From Eucalyptus grandis (taxonomy: Eukaryota; Streptophyta; Magnoliopsida; Myrtales; Myrtaceae), in the NCBI RefSeq assembly GCF_016545825.1, contig NC_052613.1:38203790-38267789 (forward strand): 64,000 nt of DNA, in the 5' to 3' direction. A model generated the notes under the pieces. The model saw only the letters and a program-made list of their open reading frames with translations. It was not told where the DNA came from and did no database searches. Both the position numbers and the translations under genes were made by a program. This document shows positions 1-12,330 of the stretch, in pieces (position 1 is the first letter of the stretch; the number at the start of each line of letters is the position of its first letter).

Positions 1-3000
1 TAAAGTTATAAAGGCTAATGGGTCTGAACCGAGAAATTCTTTCTGAGTTTGAAACTTTGGGAATGAGAGCAATGTGAGTTCTATTAAAGATAGGATTGAC
101 AGTACCTAAGTCAAAGAAATTTTTGACAATCTAAATCACATTCTTCTTAACGAAGTCCCAATGGTAATAATGGAATTGCCCATTAAGTTCGTCTAGTCCT
201 AGAGCCTTGGCCACTCCTAATTGGAATATCGCCTTTTTCACTTCTTCTAGGGTAACTGATGCCATTTAAGACTCATTCATTATAGCCTTAACAAAGCTAG
301 GGCACACATCTAGAATCGATTGGAAGTTTCTATGGCCCACTATTTCGTAAAGCTCCTTATAGAAACTGGTTATATGCTACTTCAGCTGACTAGGTTCCCT
401 ACTCCAAGTTTGTTTGTTGATTTTCAGCAAGGAATCCTATTCCTTTGCCTCCGTTAAACAATGGTGACGTGAACAAAATTTGTGTTCCTATCTCCTCACT
501 TAAGCCATTTGACGCGTGATCTTATCCCCTAATACATCTCTTCTTACCTCCACAATCTCTCGGTTTGTTCAATTTGTGGTATACTTTATTTTGTTGGTAA
601 ATGCAACGAGACTTCCCTAAAGAAACTCAATATGTTTAAAAATATTTGAGAACTTTTCCCTATTCCATTTTCCCAAAGCCAAGGAGACCTATTTTGTTTT
701 GCTCGCAAAATATCTTTAGGCACTATACTGTTCACACCAGGCTTTTTGGACTATCATGCTGCATTCCAAGTCCTCTAGACCAATATGCCTCAAACTTAAA
801 CTCTTTTCTTCTTACATTCCAAGTTGGGGATGCTACAAGTAGAATTGGGTTATGATCGAATCATATTGCTAATAGTACATAGGCTTCCGCATTGGGGAAT
901 AACACCCTCCATTCTAAGTTGCACAAAACTTTGTCCAGCCTATTTTTAACCAGTGCATCTCCTTTTTTATTATTGGCCCATGTAAAGGCATAACCCTTAC
1001 TCTCTATATCCAAAAGTGAGCAGTCATGTAAAAGTTCTCTAAAAACAACAAGTCTTTAATAGTCTGCTTCTCTTTTTTCTACTTTTTCCCAATGATAAAG
1101 AATTTCATTAAAATCACCAACACAAATCCAAGGAAGCCGATTGTGAGAGGATATAAAGCAAATTTGTTGCCATAAGGTGAGTCTCTCTTGAAATTTTATC
1201 GAGACATGTAACAAAGTAATTCTCATCATTTTACCATTATCGAGGTTCTTACAATTCAAATCAATGTAATCCTCCAAATTACTCTCAATGTCCACAATCA
1301 TGTTGTCATTCCTCATAACTATAAGCTCCCAAACGATACCAACTCTATTCACTATCATCAAATTTTGAAATTGAAGTCACCTCCTAATTCTCTCCACAAT
1401 TGGTTCCTTATTCTTCATTTCATCAGGAAGACCAAACTAGGCTTTTCTTAAGCCACTAAGGCTTGGAGATGCTAAAATATCAGGGGAGAGCCCAAACCCT
1501 GACAATTTCAACTCATATTTTCCCTAGTTGCTTGTTGGGGCTAGCCTTTAAAGCCCACACATTCACATCATTCACTAATTGAATAGGAGTTTCCATTAAT
1601 TGGTTTTCATCAAAGGATTAAGCAAGTGTACTTTGTAAATCGTAAGTATTGAAATGCTTTTGCTCCTTCAATACTAGCTCCTTAAAGATCTTCTTGCCTT
1701 TGTTTGGGTGCTCCTCTGAGATGGGGTCATTAAGATTTTACCACCACAATTTGAGTATCCTTCATCTCCATAAAATTAGGATCCCTATCCCTATAATCTT
1801 AAGCACCCTCAGGTTGGAAAGTTATTAAAAGACGAGTGCCCTCATTTCCCTTTTGATTATTTTGTTCTTGGAGCCATATAGGACTAATAAGTCTGCATCT
1901 TCATAACTATCTCTTCATCCTCAAGGGGATGTAGCTGCTAACCGTAGAAGAGTTTCCAATATGGGCCATATTTTCGCACTTTAACTTTCAGCCAAGAACC
2001 AAATTTGCTAGCAACATTCTCTTTTTGTCTTGACTTTACATAAGGCACTTCTTTGTAGTAAGTAGAATAATGACCAATACGCCCACATAAATAACAAAAA
2101 TGTGACTCTTTTATATTTGAAATCAATTCACAACTTTTCATAACTTGAGTTAATGATGGTTTCTAGCTTTAGTGGTGCAGATAAATCTTGGATTACTCTT
2201 GCTTTTCCAACCTTATGAGGTATATTGGCCTTAGATTCTAGCTTTACTTCTTGTACTTGGCCAATATTTTCAACAATGTTGCGCATCAATTCCTCTAAGA
2301 TTCTCCCTCTTAGGATACTTTGGAAATGGGCGCAAAAAACACAATGCATGAATCCATAACAATGCTTAATAGTAGTAGGTTCGCATTGCTAGAGAACTAG
2401 CATATTGCTAGAAAAAGACTAGGGACCAGCCTTCAACACCTTTTCCTTCTCTATAACCAAGTTGAAAGTGAATGAAAAGAACTCCAATTCAATGGAAGCA
2501 AAAATGATTGTCTCAACTTTCCATGCCTTTCTCATAGTACTAATAAAGGCTTGGAGGCTGACATTTGGCTTATAGTAAAGTTTTTCATATAGAGTCAACT
2601 CACATTCACATTTGTTCTCCAATGGACTGTCCTTCGTGGCCAACACATGATATCATCTTCCGACCATAAATCACTAACTTTTGACAAAGTGCAGCCAAAT
2701 GAATTTGGATTCTTTCTCAACTTCCACTTTGGAATATCTAAAATATGGCAAGACATAAAGGACAAGCTAAAACAACACTAGTAGAGCACCCCAAAATGTA
2801 TTATCTTGAAGATTTTAGGCAAGCTGCTACTAGGTGAGAGGATCCATGAAGTAGCTGCTATACTTGGCAAATGATTTCAACTAAAGAGCCAACTAAAAGG
2901 GCAAACCCCGAGCCATTCTAATTGCCCAAAACTACCTAGAAGTCAGATGTGGCAAGAGCAGAAGGGACTAGGTAAAGAGAAAAAACAAGTAGACTAGGTT

Positions 3001-3440
3001 AAGAAGAAGAATCAAACGAATATCAATGGATTGAAGGGAGGTCTACAAATGACGTGTTAGTTGAAATGCTTGTTTGGGCATCTCAAAATGAAAATTGGGG
3101 GGGGGTGGATTTGCATTGGAGCTAGAAAAGGGTTGTTCTATAAAACTGAATGGTGGTGAAAATCGTTAACGAGTAGATCAGAGCAACAAGAGGGAACAAC
3201 AAAGGTGAAACTGAAGTCACGAAAGGTGGAAATGGTGGGCAATGAAGCTGAGGGAGGACAATTTGGGGAGAGGAATTTGGTAATGGAATAGTGAGGGATC
3301 CAAAGAAAGGGTTTTGATAGGACAGAACATTAGGGAATTTGGGATCTAGGGTTTTGGATAGTGTGGGGTTTTACAGAAAACTATCACCATGGGGATAAGG
3401 GAAAGCTCTCACCAAGAGAAAAGTCTACATGATGGAATCA
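1..3440 (-). mobile_element. Degenerate L1-type LINE retrotransposon, cut by the left window edge
   Basis: Pieces of a plant non-LTR retrotransposon lie in order on the minus strand. Positions 2646-2419 resemble the DUF4283-like ORF1 N-terminal domain. Positions 2141-1938 hold a CCHC zinc knuckle (HFCYLCGRIGHYS) whose last Cys has become Tyr. Positions 1361-1056 hold the APE-type endonuclease core PWICVGDFNEIL. From about 270 down to 1 a reverse transcriptase start can be read (LEEVKKAIFQL, later ALIPK and RPISLYN). Stops and frame changes interrupt all of it, including a stop inside the RT segment, so it cannot move by itself. The likely 5' untranslated part runs up to about 3350-3440. The 3' end lies outside the window. 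Family assignment is firm; the 5' boundary is approximate. Confidence 0.85.
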
Positions 3441-4120
3441 TTATAGGATTAATCGAAATGAAATAAAAATCCCAGCATTGGGTAAAATAATGGTTTTGAA
3501 GAACCACGCTAATTGATGATCATCGATCCATCTTTAACATTAACTCTAAATCCATTTTCATCTTGGGAAGTTATTACAACAGTTTCAAAATTTTACCCTC
3601 TCAAACTTTTGTAATAACACAAATAACAAGAAACGTGAACTAATAGCTTGATTCATCCATATTTTTTTTAGAAATTTCATGATTATTACAAAATTTCTTC
3701 CGAAAAGTTATGCAGAATAAAAAAACACAAAAACAGAAAAAGAAGTTTATCCGAGCGGCCATGTCCCAAGAAAACCACGGTTGCCCGCATTGGATTAGGC
3801 TATAAGGAGAATATCTTTCACCAATCTTTAATTGAACTCGATTTCCTCTAAGCAATTAGTTAATTAATTCTAACTTGCCCAGAATTTTACAGTGGATTTA
3901 TATCGTGTTCTTAGTTCTTACATCCATTAAATCATTTCATATTATTTTCTCAGCAGCTCAGTCTATTTATTACTTATAATGAAAATGATGAGGAATCATC
4001 ACATCGGGACTAAATCAATTTTTAGAGGACGGCTAATTTATTTTTAATCAACATAAAATTTTGGCGAAGTGGGGCGGATGGGCGTAGGGGGCGGATGATG
4101 ATCATTTGGGGCGTCCACGC
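3441..4120. other. Spacer between the LINE and the cyclophilin promoter
   Basis: AT-rich, non-coding. The short open frames have no recognisable domain. Toward 4060 it becomes GC-rich (GGGCGGATG-like stretches) as the cyclophilin promoter begins. I see no other gene or repeat here. Confidence 0.5.
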
Positions 4121-4128
4121 CCACCGAG

Positions 4129-4170
4129 CCAATAGGATCCGAGCAGAGCCACGTGTCTTCCTCCTATTGG
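4129..4170 (+). promoter_or_regulatory. CCAAT boxes and a G-box/ABRE upstream of the cyclophilin gene
   Basis: A direct CCAAT at 4129-4133, an inverted one (ATTGG) at 4166-4170, and between them the G-box CACGTG at 4150-4155, within CCACGTGTC. They lie 100-150 bp upstream of the ATG at 4277. This arrangement fits a bZIP- or NF-Y-responsive promoter. Function is inferred from motif and position only. Confidence 0.45.
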
Positions 4171-4276
4171 CGGTGCTCGTTCGCTAATTAGGTCTGTATT
4201 TTCCCTACTCGATGCATCAGTTCCCGACATCGGCATTCTGCTCAACGTTCTGCAAGCGTGCTCGGAGATCGTGGAG

Positions 4277-6649
4277 ATGGCGACGGCGAGATCGTTTTTC
4301 CTCTGTGCTCTGCTCCTCCTCGCAACCCTATCTCTCGCTCAGGTACTTCGGATTCGAACGGCCGGCTCTTTGCATCTGCAGATTGTCGCGATTCTCCTTT
4401 ATTCTTTGATTCCGATCGAATCGCATGGGGCTTGTTCCGCCACGAGACGGCTGAATCCCTTTGTCAGTTAGATCTTAAGGTCATCTGGCTCTTTTCAGTA
4501 GCGAATCGCGATCAGTCCTAACTTTTAGACGCGATATTATCGAAGTTTCTTGGTGTGTAGCGATGCACTGCGCATTGATCAGCAGGAAGTGAGTGATCTG
4601 GTCATGCCGTGAGCTGCTTAATGGATCTGGTTTGGTGTAATCGATCGAATCTGTTAGTTGTAGATTGTCGCGATTCTTTTCTGTTTGGAGCTTGAATTGC
4701 GTCACATTAGAATTTAGACCTAACATGCCGCGACGGCGTTTAAAGTTGATCCGAGATAATCGAGATTTGTTTGTCAAGATCTACACTCACGAGGCCGTGT
4801 AATCATCTCCACTCATGAATCGTGATTGATCTTAGTCGTTAGATGCAACGTTCTCGAAGTTATTGGGTATGCAGTGGTGCGCTTGGGGTTGCTCAATAGG
4901 AAACGAGTAATTAGGGAATGCAATGAGCTGCTTACAGTATCTTCTTAGTGTAATTTTTGGAATTGATTGCTTTTTCAGGCGAAGAAGTCTGAGGATTTGA
5001 AAGAGGTGACTCACAAAGTTTATTTTGATGTGGAGATAGCTGGAAAACCGGCAGGTACGCTCTGCCTCACTTGGACAGCCTGCCCGGACGGCGACACCGG
5101 CTTAATTACCTCGAAAACTTATTCATTCTCATACTCTCTGCTTTGATAAATGTAGTTTCAACTTCTACACTTGACTTACTTGTTGGGATTGCGAGAAGTC
5201 AATTTGGAGTGTAATATGACATGTGAATTGCAAGTATCCTAGTGGAGATCACTGATAAAAGCTTTCTTCCTAGGTGTGAAACAAAGCTTGTGATTCTGTG
5301 TTGACTAATGATGCTCCTCTGATTCTCTACACCTGTTAGGCAGTTGTGTCACCTAACTTGTTCCATTGGAGAGGAAAGTGTCGTTTTCTGTCCATTATAG
5401 GAAAAAAAATATTAGGAATCTAAATGATGGTGCTGTCTACAATCACTGGTGCACATGGTTTGAGAATGTTATGTAGGAATCTTCTGCATAAAGGATAGTT
5501 CTCGCTTGCAATTGCTGACGCCACCTTCATCTGTTTCTAGGTCGAATTGTCATGGGTCTATATGGAAAAGCAGTTCCAAAGACTGCTGGTATGTAATGGC
5601 TGCCATTTTTACTTTTAATAGAAGCATGTCTATACTTGCGTTGGTAACGGATGTTTAATCCTGTTGTTGACTTCAACCTATGATTTCTTTTCCAGAAAAC
5701 TTCAGGGCGCTGTGTACAGGTAAATGGCTTGTTCTTTCCCCATCTTTGGCATGCGTACATGCTTTGGTCCCCTTCTTATACTCTACTGCAGTGTCAGATT
5801 CAGTTTCATGCTTCAGTCCTTTCTGAAATGTATATCATTACGTACCTAACTATTTCAGGTGAGAAAGGCACTGGAAAGAGTGGAAAACCTCTTCACTACA
5901 AGGGAAGCAGTTTCCACCGGATCATTCCAAGCTTCATGCTACAGGGAGGTGACTTTACTCTTGGTGATGGCAGAGGTGGCGAGTCTATTTATGGAGAGAA
6001 GTTTGCTGATGAAAACTTTAAGTTGAAGCACACTGGACCAGGTAGGTTTAATTTTATTCTGCTTGGATTGTAGATGAAGGGAGAGTTTCCTTTGTCAGTG
6101 CTGAAAGATCACTTTACATCTCTCTCTTCAGGGCTTTTGTCTATGGCGAACGCTGGTCCTGACACAAACGGTTCACAGTTTTTTATCACAACTGTGACGA
6201 CTAGTTGGTACGTAAAATCCTTAACAGAAAGATTCTTGTCTTCTCTACTTCTATGTAGAAAAGAACTAGCTGTAGATGTAGCAATGCACTTTCTGGGCAA
6301 TGTGATCTCCTTGGCTAATGATTGGTTCGGTCATTGAAACACGTTTGAAAATAATTCATGTGTTGGTTGGATTAAAAGGGGGCGGAGGCACTCTTAATTT
6401 TTCCTTTTAATTTCAACCATTTTTAGGACATTTTTTGTAGTGCCTTGGCTTTTGAAAAGTTCTATCGCAGTGGGTACCTGCCAAAAGCCTAACTTCTAAT
6501 TTTGTCCCAGGCTTGATGGGAGACACGTCGTGTTCGGGAAAGTGTTGTCTGGGATGGATGTGGTTTACAAAGTTGAAGCTGAGGGAAGACAGAGCGGCAC
6601 CCCCAAAAGCAAAGTCGTGATAGCAGACAGTGGTGAACTCCCACTCTGA
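4277..6649 (+). CDS. CYP20-1: Secretory-pathway cyclophilin (peptidyl-prolyl cis-trans isomerase), CYP20-1/ROC7-like
   Basis: Seven coding exons: 4277-4342, 4979-5054, 5541-5588, 5696-5719, 5859-6041, 6132-6207 and 6511-6649. They join in frame to 203 residues. Exon 1 encodes a hydrophobic signal peptide ([22 protein letters not shown], residues 1-22), so the protein should enter the ER. The rest is one cyclophilin domain with the active-site run [16 protein letters not shown], the GSQFFITT strand and the cyclosporin-binding Trp in [12 protein letters not shown]. The plant-specific loop KSGKPLH is present. The C-terminus SGELPL is typical of Arabidopsis CYP20-1 and CYP19-4. Its role is prolyl isomerisation and folding help in the secretory pathway. 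CYP19-4 is the closest alternative name. No defect is seen. Confidence 0.95.
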
Positions 6650-6880
6650 TCGAACTGATGCCAACATGTTTACCATGACTAGCTCTTAGGCAGCTGTTAA
6701 GAGATAAATGCAAAAACAATGTAGGTTATGTGAAACCGAAAACTGGATTTGGAGTTATAGCCGTGCTCTTCTTTTTGGGCATTTCGGTTGTTCTAATGTG
6801 TCTGGACTGAATATTTTTCAATATGATGTAATTTTGCCTTTGTATCAAGTGATGTTGCCATTTGACTCTCGATGTCAAAA
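6650..6880 (+). other. Probable 3' UTR of the cyclophilin gene
   Basis: About 200 bp follow the stop before the base composition changes at about 6880. No coding potential and no clear canonical AATAAA signal were found. The end is an estimate. Confidence 0.4.
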
Positions 6881-6884
6881 AGGG

Positions 6885-7265
6885 CCGGTTGTTTTGGGCC
6901 TTCATTGGGCCACGTAGTGCGGGAAGGCCCCATCTGCAGTGGGCATTGATGGGCCATCAAGGCCTATTTATAGGCCCACCGAGGCCCATAGGCTGACCTT
7001 TAGCCTTAATGGGCCAAGGCCCATGTTCCAGGTTCCAGGTTCAGTTGAAGACCCAGAGTTTTGGTCCTTGACTAGGCTAAAAGTGAGCCGTTGGCTACGC
7101 ACGTGATGTTGGGCCTTAACGGGCCTCTAAGACCGTTTCTTGGGGCCAACGAAGGCCCGATATCCTTATCACTGAGCCTTAATGGGTAGGGGCCCATTGA
7201 CTGGGTATGCGAGGTTCAGTTATGGTCCAATCTTGGCCGGTGGGCTTGGCAAGGCCCAAAATAAT
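6885..7265. repeat. GGCC-dense degenerate repeat tract
   Basis: About 17 GGCC cores, mostly as GGGCC/GGCCCA, occur in 380 bp, in both orientations and at irregular spacing. Many match the plant site II core TGGGCC. The tract lies in the 3' flank of the cyclophilin rather than in an obvious promoter. It may be decayed repeat DNA or a promoter-like cluster. No gene starts nearby on the plus strand. Confidence 0.45.
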
Positions 7266-7379
7266 GCTGAACTTTCTGTATGCGGGACATGTGTCAAATA
7301 CATCGTTCCATGGTTCTAGTGATTGTGCATTTTCCTCCACCTTAATTAAACTTGTCAAACGAGTAGATTGTTTGACCAA

Positions 7380-8490
7380 AAAAAAAAAAAATGAGTAGAT
7401 TGAATCGAGTTTAGATTAAGTCATAAATGATTTGACTCAAATTGATCTATTAACCCGTTTATAATCCATTTTATTACTAATGTAAATTTACTGACTTATA
7501 CCCGACTTGATCCATATTATTAGAACACTTTCATATTTAATTAAGTGTAGAAAAAATTGTTTCTTATGATTTTTGAAAAAATCATATTGTTAAAACACTT
7601 CTATACAATTACAAAATCAATGGATAAATTATATATAAATTAAAAAAATCGAGGCTTCATTTATTTCATGAAAAATATAGTATTTTTGAAAATGATACTA
7701 TTTTTCGATTGAAATTTAAAAAATGATTTTTTTTTTTTCATTTGGTATTGAAAATCTGATTTGACTTTTTGTGCACTCCTTTAAAGTGTTCTTATTTTTA
7801 TTTTTATCTTTAAAAAATGGAATTGTTAATTTTTTTTTTTTTTTTTTTTTCCTCCTCCTTCACCCATCATGGACCACGGTGGTTGTGATTGGCATTAGGC
7901 GAGCTCCAACCTTGCCACAGTCCGACAAGGCTCGAGCTCACCCGATTCTGGCAAGCCGAGCCTTGCCAAATCCAACAAGGTTGAGCTCGCCACACCGGTG
8001 AGCTCGAGTCTCGCAAGCACCAAGGCCAGTGAGCTCAGCTCACTTGATTTGGCGAGCTCAAGCTCGACTTAAGTCGGTGAGGCATCGGCCTTGCTTGATT
8101 GGCGAGCTCGAGGCTCGCCAATGTGATTGGGTGGGGGCTGCGCACCTCACCCTGTTGGAGGGTCGTCGCTAAACTTCATAGGGGACAAAGGTAAAAAAAG
8201 AAAGAACAAAAAAAAAAAATTACTAAAGAGTCAAAATTAAAATAAATAAAAATTATAGAAATTGTTCCATGAGGATGATATATCCTTAATCAATTAACTC
8301 CACTAATGACCTTTATAAGATAAATGGTTGTAAATAGGTTTAAAGACAAATATATTTGCAATCTATATATTATTAGACTTACGTACAACCCAAATCCATT
8401 AACAATTCATTTATTAAAACTTGATTAATTCATATATAACCCATCTCATTGAATATGGGTTCAACACCATTTTGACACCTCTAACCTTTA
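7380..8490. repeat. Composite repeat: AT-rich arms around a GAGCTCG-rich core
   Basis: AT-rich arms (about 7380-7850 and 8210-8490) contain dispersed-repeat phrases such as TATACCCGACTTGA, and near the right end TTTTGACACCTCTAA, a common end sequence of plant non-autonomous elements. The core at 7880-8150 is GC-rich and repeats GAGCTC, GGCTCG and GCGAGC in both orientations. A poly-T run sits at 7829-7850. No coding frame is credible. I read it as nested non-autonomous repeats; the boundaries are approximate. Confidence 0.4.
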
Positions 8491-8968
8491 TGAATGTGGA
8501 TTAGACTCATCTTCTCATTAACGGTCTTCTGCAAGCATTCAGTGAAGCTACAGTTGAATTAATGATGCCTCTCCCTCCTTAACGAAGTGCAGCTTCCAAC
8601 AAAATACTTAACTCGGTCTTGATGTTGGCCTTTGCAAATGGACTCGGGAAGCTGGACAGTTCTCATTTTCTAGAGCAAAAGAATATGAATAGTGTCCTTG
8701 GTAAAAGAAGCAGTAAGTAATATCCCAAAACAACTTTGGACGATAACCTAGACAACAAGCGGCCTCTCAATCAGAACAATTTTGACAACCATATCGAGGA
8801 AATATATAGTCGCAGCCCACGGGTCTCTCTTAGGCCTCATTGCTAGAGTTAGTAATCTAACGTCTCAGACTAAATAGTACCAAGCACCTGTTCAAAAAGA
8901 AATGGTTCTTTGTTTTAGCCACGTTAGTCTCAACTCAATTAGTCGAAGTTGTGGAAGATGGAATAATT
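8491..8968. other. 3' flank of the inositol kinase gene
   Basis: Unremarkable AT-rich sequence downstream of the minus-strand kinase stop. It probably contains its 3' UTR. I see no gene or repeat. Confidence 0.4.
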
Positions 8969-11945
8969 CTAGGCTGAGAGTACGCTGGAATGTTCGGTTC
9001 CTTTGCCAGGACTTGACAGCTCCCTCGGACAATCGTGGATAGGGTACTTGAATTGAAGTTTCAACGCACTAAGGGATGCATGGAACTGATCATGTCCTGC
9101 TGGCTTCAGAAACTTCGGCTCAATATTTATTCCATTAAGACTATGCACACACTGCATCTTCTGCCTTTCTACTTCATCCTTGACACCCTATAAATATATT
9201 TACAGAAATAAAATTTCATGAACTCATGGAAACAGAGCATGGCAAGGTCAACGAGGTTATGGAATGAGCATTGTCACTGCAGAAGGTAAGAAGATGCAAA
9301 TATAGAGAACAAAAATGGTAAAAAAAATGAAAACAACAGTGTCTGAAACTTATGTTAAGGAAAGCATAGATGATGCTTAATTAAACTACGGTAGTTGGAT
9401 GCCAAAACATGTATCATCCCACAAAGTTCCACCTTCAACAGAAAACCAGAAATTCCTATGTAATAGCCCAGCCAAACACAAGTTCTTACATTGTAACCAG
9501 GTAATTGATTACGACAACAACAGAATTAGAGCTTTCTAGCCTAAGGAATATCTAATTGCCATTATCCAAGTCCCAGTTTGATCAACCAAAGCAACTAGAA
9601 TGCTGTCCAATGACAATGAAGTGTATTTTGATTAAGTAGAACCCCAACTGAAGCGAACAAACCTAAACCAATAAACTATCCCCCATGGACCAGGCAAAGA
9701 ACAATAATATGTGACACTTTGATAGGATATTTACTAGTCTTGAGCCCTATAAAATTACCTTGTCAAGTCAATCATATCATTGCTGACCAAAAAAAACTCA
9801 CTCGAATGAAAGTCAGTCAAATGAATGTTCAAAATTCATCAGGGAAACCTCATAAAAGATGTGTCTCAGTTACCAAGTTCAGCTATCATTGCTGGGTTCA
9901 GCTAACAAAGTTGCAGAGTTCAGCTAACATTACCATGGAATCCTTTCTTTGACATTCAATTAACCGTATGACAGACATCCACATATAGAAGCTTACCTAC
10001 CGCTGACAAGACAGCATATCTGGTGTAATACACGGGAAAATCTACATTAAGTACAGGTGCAGTAGCATGAACTCACAAAACTTGTGTGATTCCAAAACCA
10101 TGTCCGCTTGCTTGATCTTAGGATGAAACAATTATCAAACAACTGTATGGAGATCCAAAAAGAAACTCTTACACTAGTAAATTGTCAAAGGACAAAAGTT
10201 TTGCTGCACCAATTTTGCAAGGTTGTCTGTCTAATATCATGGCAACAGAGCAATCTTCCCTAGCAAGATTGCTAGATTTAGAAAGGGATAATAGCACAAA
10301 TGATCTTTAAATTTTAGTCCAATGTGCAATTTGAAACATCAATTTCTAATTTGTACAATATGGTCTTTGAATTTGGCCTAATTTGCAAGGTCATCCCTAG
10401 ACTTTTAATTTATTTAATATAACCCCTAATCTATTAGTAAATGTTCGATGTAGTTTCCAGACTATATGAAAATGTTTAAGTTCAGAGATCACATTGAACA
10501 TTGGACCAAAGTTCAAGGACCACATTGAACAAATAAAAAAGTTTAAGGACTGGAATGCATATTGAATCATAGTTCAAGGACTGTTTATGTTGTTTTCCCA
10601 TTTAAAAAGGATTCTCTTTTTCAAGAAAGTAACTGATGTGTCCCCCACACATCATTGACATATAATGAAAAAGAAATATCAAGGCACAAGGTGGTGTTTT
10701 TTTTTTTTTTTTGGGCGACACATTCCTTGGACACTGGTTGACATTGCTTCATCCTGCAATCACCATAACTAATACTTGGAATACTAGTCCCCCGTTTTTT
10801 ATAATGTTCCAAGAACTCCATTGCTACAGCACATAACAGGTGTCATGAGAATGAGCAAATTAACAAGATCCATTGCATCAATCTTAGAGTTCCAATGTTC
10901 TCCCAGAGACATAACATGCACGCACAATCCAAAATCAATGCTTAGAATGCAAACATAAATCTTATTTTTTATGATTGCCCTCCTTTCAGTACCTCAATCC
11001 TCTTGTACAAGACATCACCCCACCGTCGAGCAACAAGTCAATTGTAAGCAAAAAAAACAAGCCAAGAAAACAAACCTGCAAGAGTGTCAACTCATATTTG
11101 GGAAGCCCAACTTGCGCAACCGTCAATGAACCGAAGAAATTCCCCAAAAGAGCTGCATCAGGAACTGTCAGTCCCTGCACAAGCCCAGCAACTAAGCCAC
11201 CCAAAAAGCTATCACCAGCACCCGTTGGATCAACCTCACTAGCGACAAAGGGTTCAATCTTCATCTCTCCATCTCTCCAGTACAAAGTACACCCATTCTT
11301 CCCATTCGTGACCACGACGCAGCACCAATTCCTCACCTCCTCCACGTCCATATAAGCCACTTCTTCGGACGATGCCTTTATGAACCCAATTCGAGGCAAG
11401 AGATGATAAAACCCACTCTCCTTCAACTCCACAAGCCTCACTGTTCCATCAACACCGTCGAAGACCCGAATCAGGGCCTGAATATCTACAAGCACCACCT
11501 CACAAATCTCAATCATTCTCTCCAACGTCTCCACCAATATCTCGCCCCCAACCCCAACCGCCATCCCAAAATCAAATTTCCCTTCGGGGAGATCCGAAGG
11601 CGCAATCGGGTCGCAAGAGCAGACCCGCTTCAGGACGCGGTCCTCGCGCCCGTCCTCCTCCCCCGAGCCGGAATCGAAGTAGGCGTGGAAGAGAGTGGTC
11701 TCGCGATCGGGCGCCGCGATCGGGCGGCGAGCGGTCGCGTACTTGAAATCCCGACCGACCTTCGACACCAGGTCGAAGGGGATCGAGAGGCCGTCGAGGA
11801 CGGCGGCGATGAAGGAGACGGCGCCGCCGAGGGACTCGGCCACGGCGGCGCCGTCCCGGAAGAGGACGTCGTGGCAGTAGTTGCCGGCGACGAGGCCGCG
11901 GCGGGGGGCGGGGGGCTGGGGAGGCTTGGCCGAGTCCCTGACCAT
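8969..11945 (-). CDS. MIK: pfkB-family carbohydrate kinase, myo-inositol kinase type
   Basis: Two exons: 11945-11076 and 9187-8969, joined in phase 0 across an 1888-bp intron, giving 362 residues. The pfkB signature DPTGAGDSFLGG lies at residues 239-250, with the catalytic Asp at 245. An N-terminal GG (residues 40-41) and the sugar-binding region precede it. Exon 2 supplies the plant-specific tail starting GVKDEVERQK. Length and layout fit the Arabidopsis At5g58730 type, which phosphorylates myo-inositol to inositol 3-phosphate in the cytosol, feeding phytate synthesis. The ATG at 11945 is the first Met in the conserved frame. Exon 1 and the 5' leader are very GC-rich compared with the rest of the window. 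The intron carries a MITE-like insertion. Substrate is inferred from orthology. Confidence 0.93.
10285..10599. mobile_element. MITE-like element in the inositol kinase intron
   Basis: About 315 bp whose ends are imperfect inverted repeats. The left end reads GGGATAATAGCACAAATGAT and the reverse complement of the right end reads GGGAAAACAACATAAACAGT. The interior repeats phrases such as AGTTCAAGGAC and TTTAAGTTCA without coding capacity. This looks like a small non-autonomous DNA element. No clear target duplication was found, so the superfamily is open. Confidence 0.55.
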
Positions 11946-12330
11946 GGGGAGGAGCGCGGCGGGCGAGAGAGAGGACGGCCGGAGGAGGAGGAGGAGGAGC
12001 GTGGGGCCGCGATCTAGCGACGATCATCGAGTGGGGGTGGAAAGGAGAATCGGACGGTTAGGAAGGAGGGTCCATGGGAGGGGAGGAGGAGCAGCAGCAG
12101 CAGCGGATGTTCATAGAGAGAGAGATCGGGGGACGGGTGTGAATCTGGAGGAGGTGGTGGTGGTGGTGGTGATGAAGAAGACGAGGCGAAGACGAAAGTG
12201 AGAAGTTGGGCTTGCATGGAAGGGAGGCTCCATCTCGAGCGCACGTGTCGTTGGGGGTACGATCTCGCGCGCCACAAAGGAGGAGATCTGCAGGAGCAGA
12301 GGGACCGGCGTTCCCGTTTCCCGCACGGGT
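11946..12330 (-). promoter_or_regulatory. GC-rich 5' leader and promoter region of the inositol kinase gene
   Basis: Upstream of the ATG the sequence is GC-rich with trinucleotide runs: GGA near 11980-11998, GCA near 12090-12103 and GGT near 12150-12170. Open frames here on both strands come from the repeat composition and match no family. The transcription start cannot be fixed from sequence. Confidence 0.35.

Noticed and set aside
6074..6337. 87-codon open frame inside the cyclophilin gene
   Set aside because: It runs from intron 5 through exon 6 into intron 6; the cyclophilin exon 6132-6207 explains the conserved part.
11403..12017. 204-codon plus-strand open frame
   Set aside because: Antisense to the inositol kinase exon; low-complexity Glu/Gly/Arg run with no domain.
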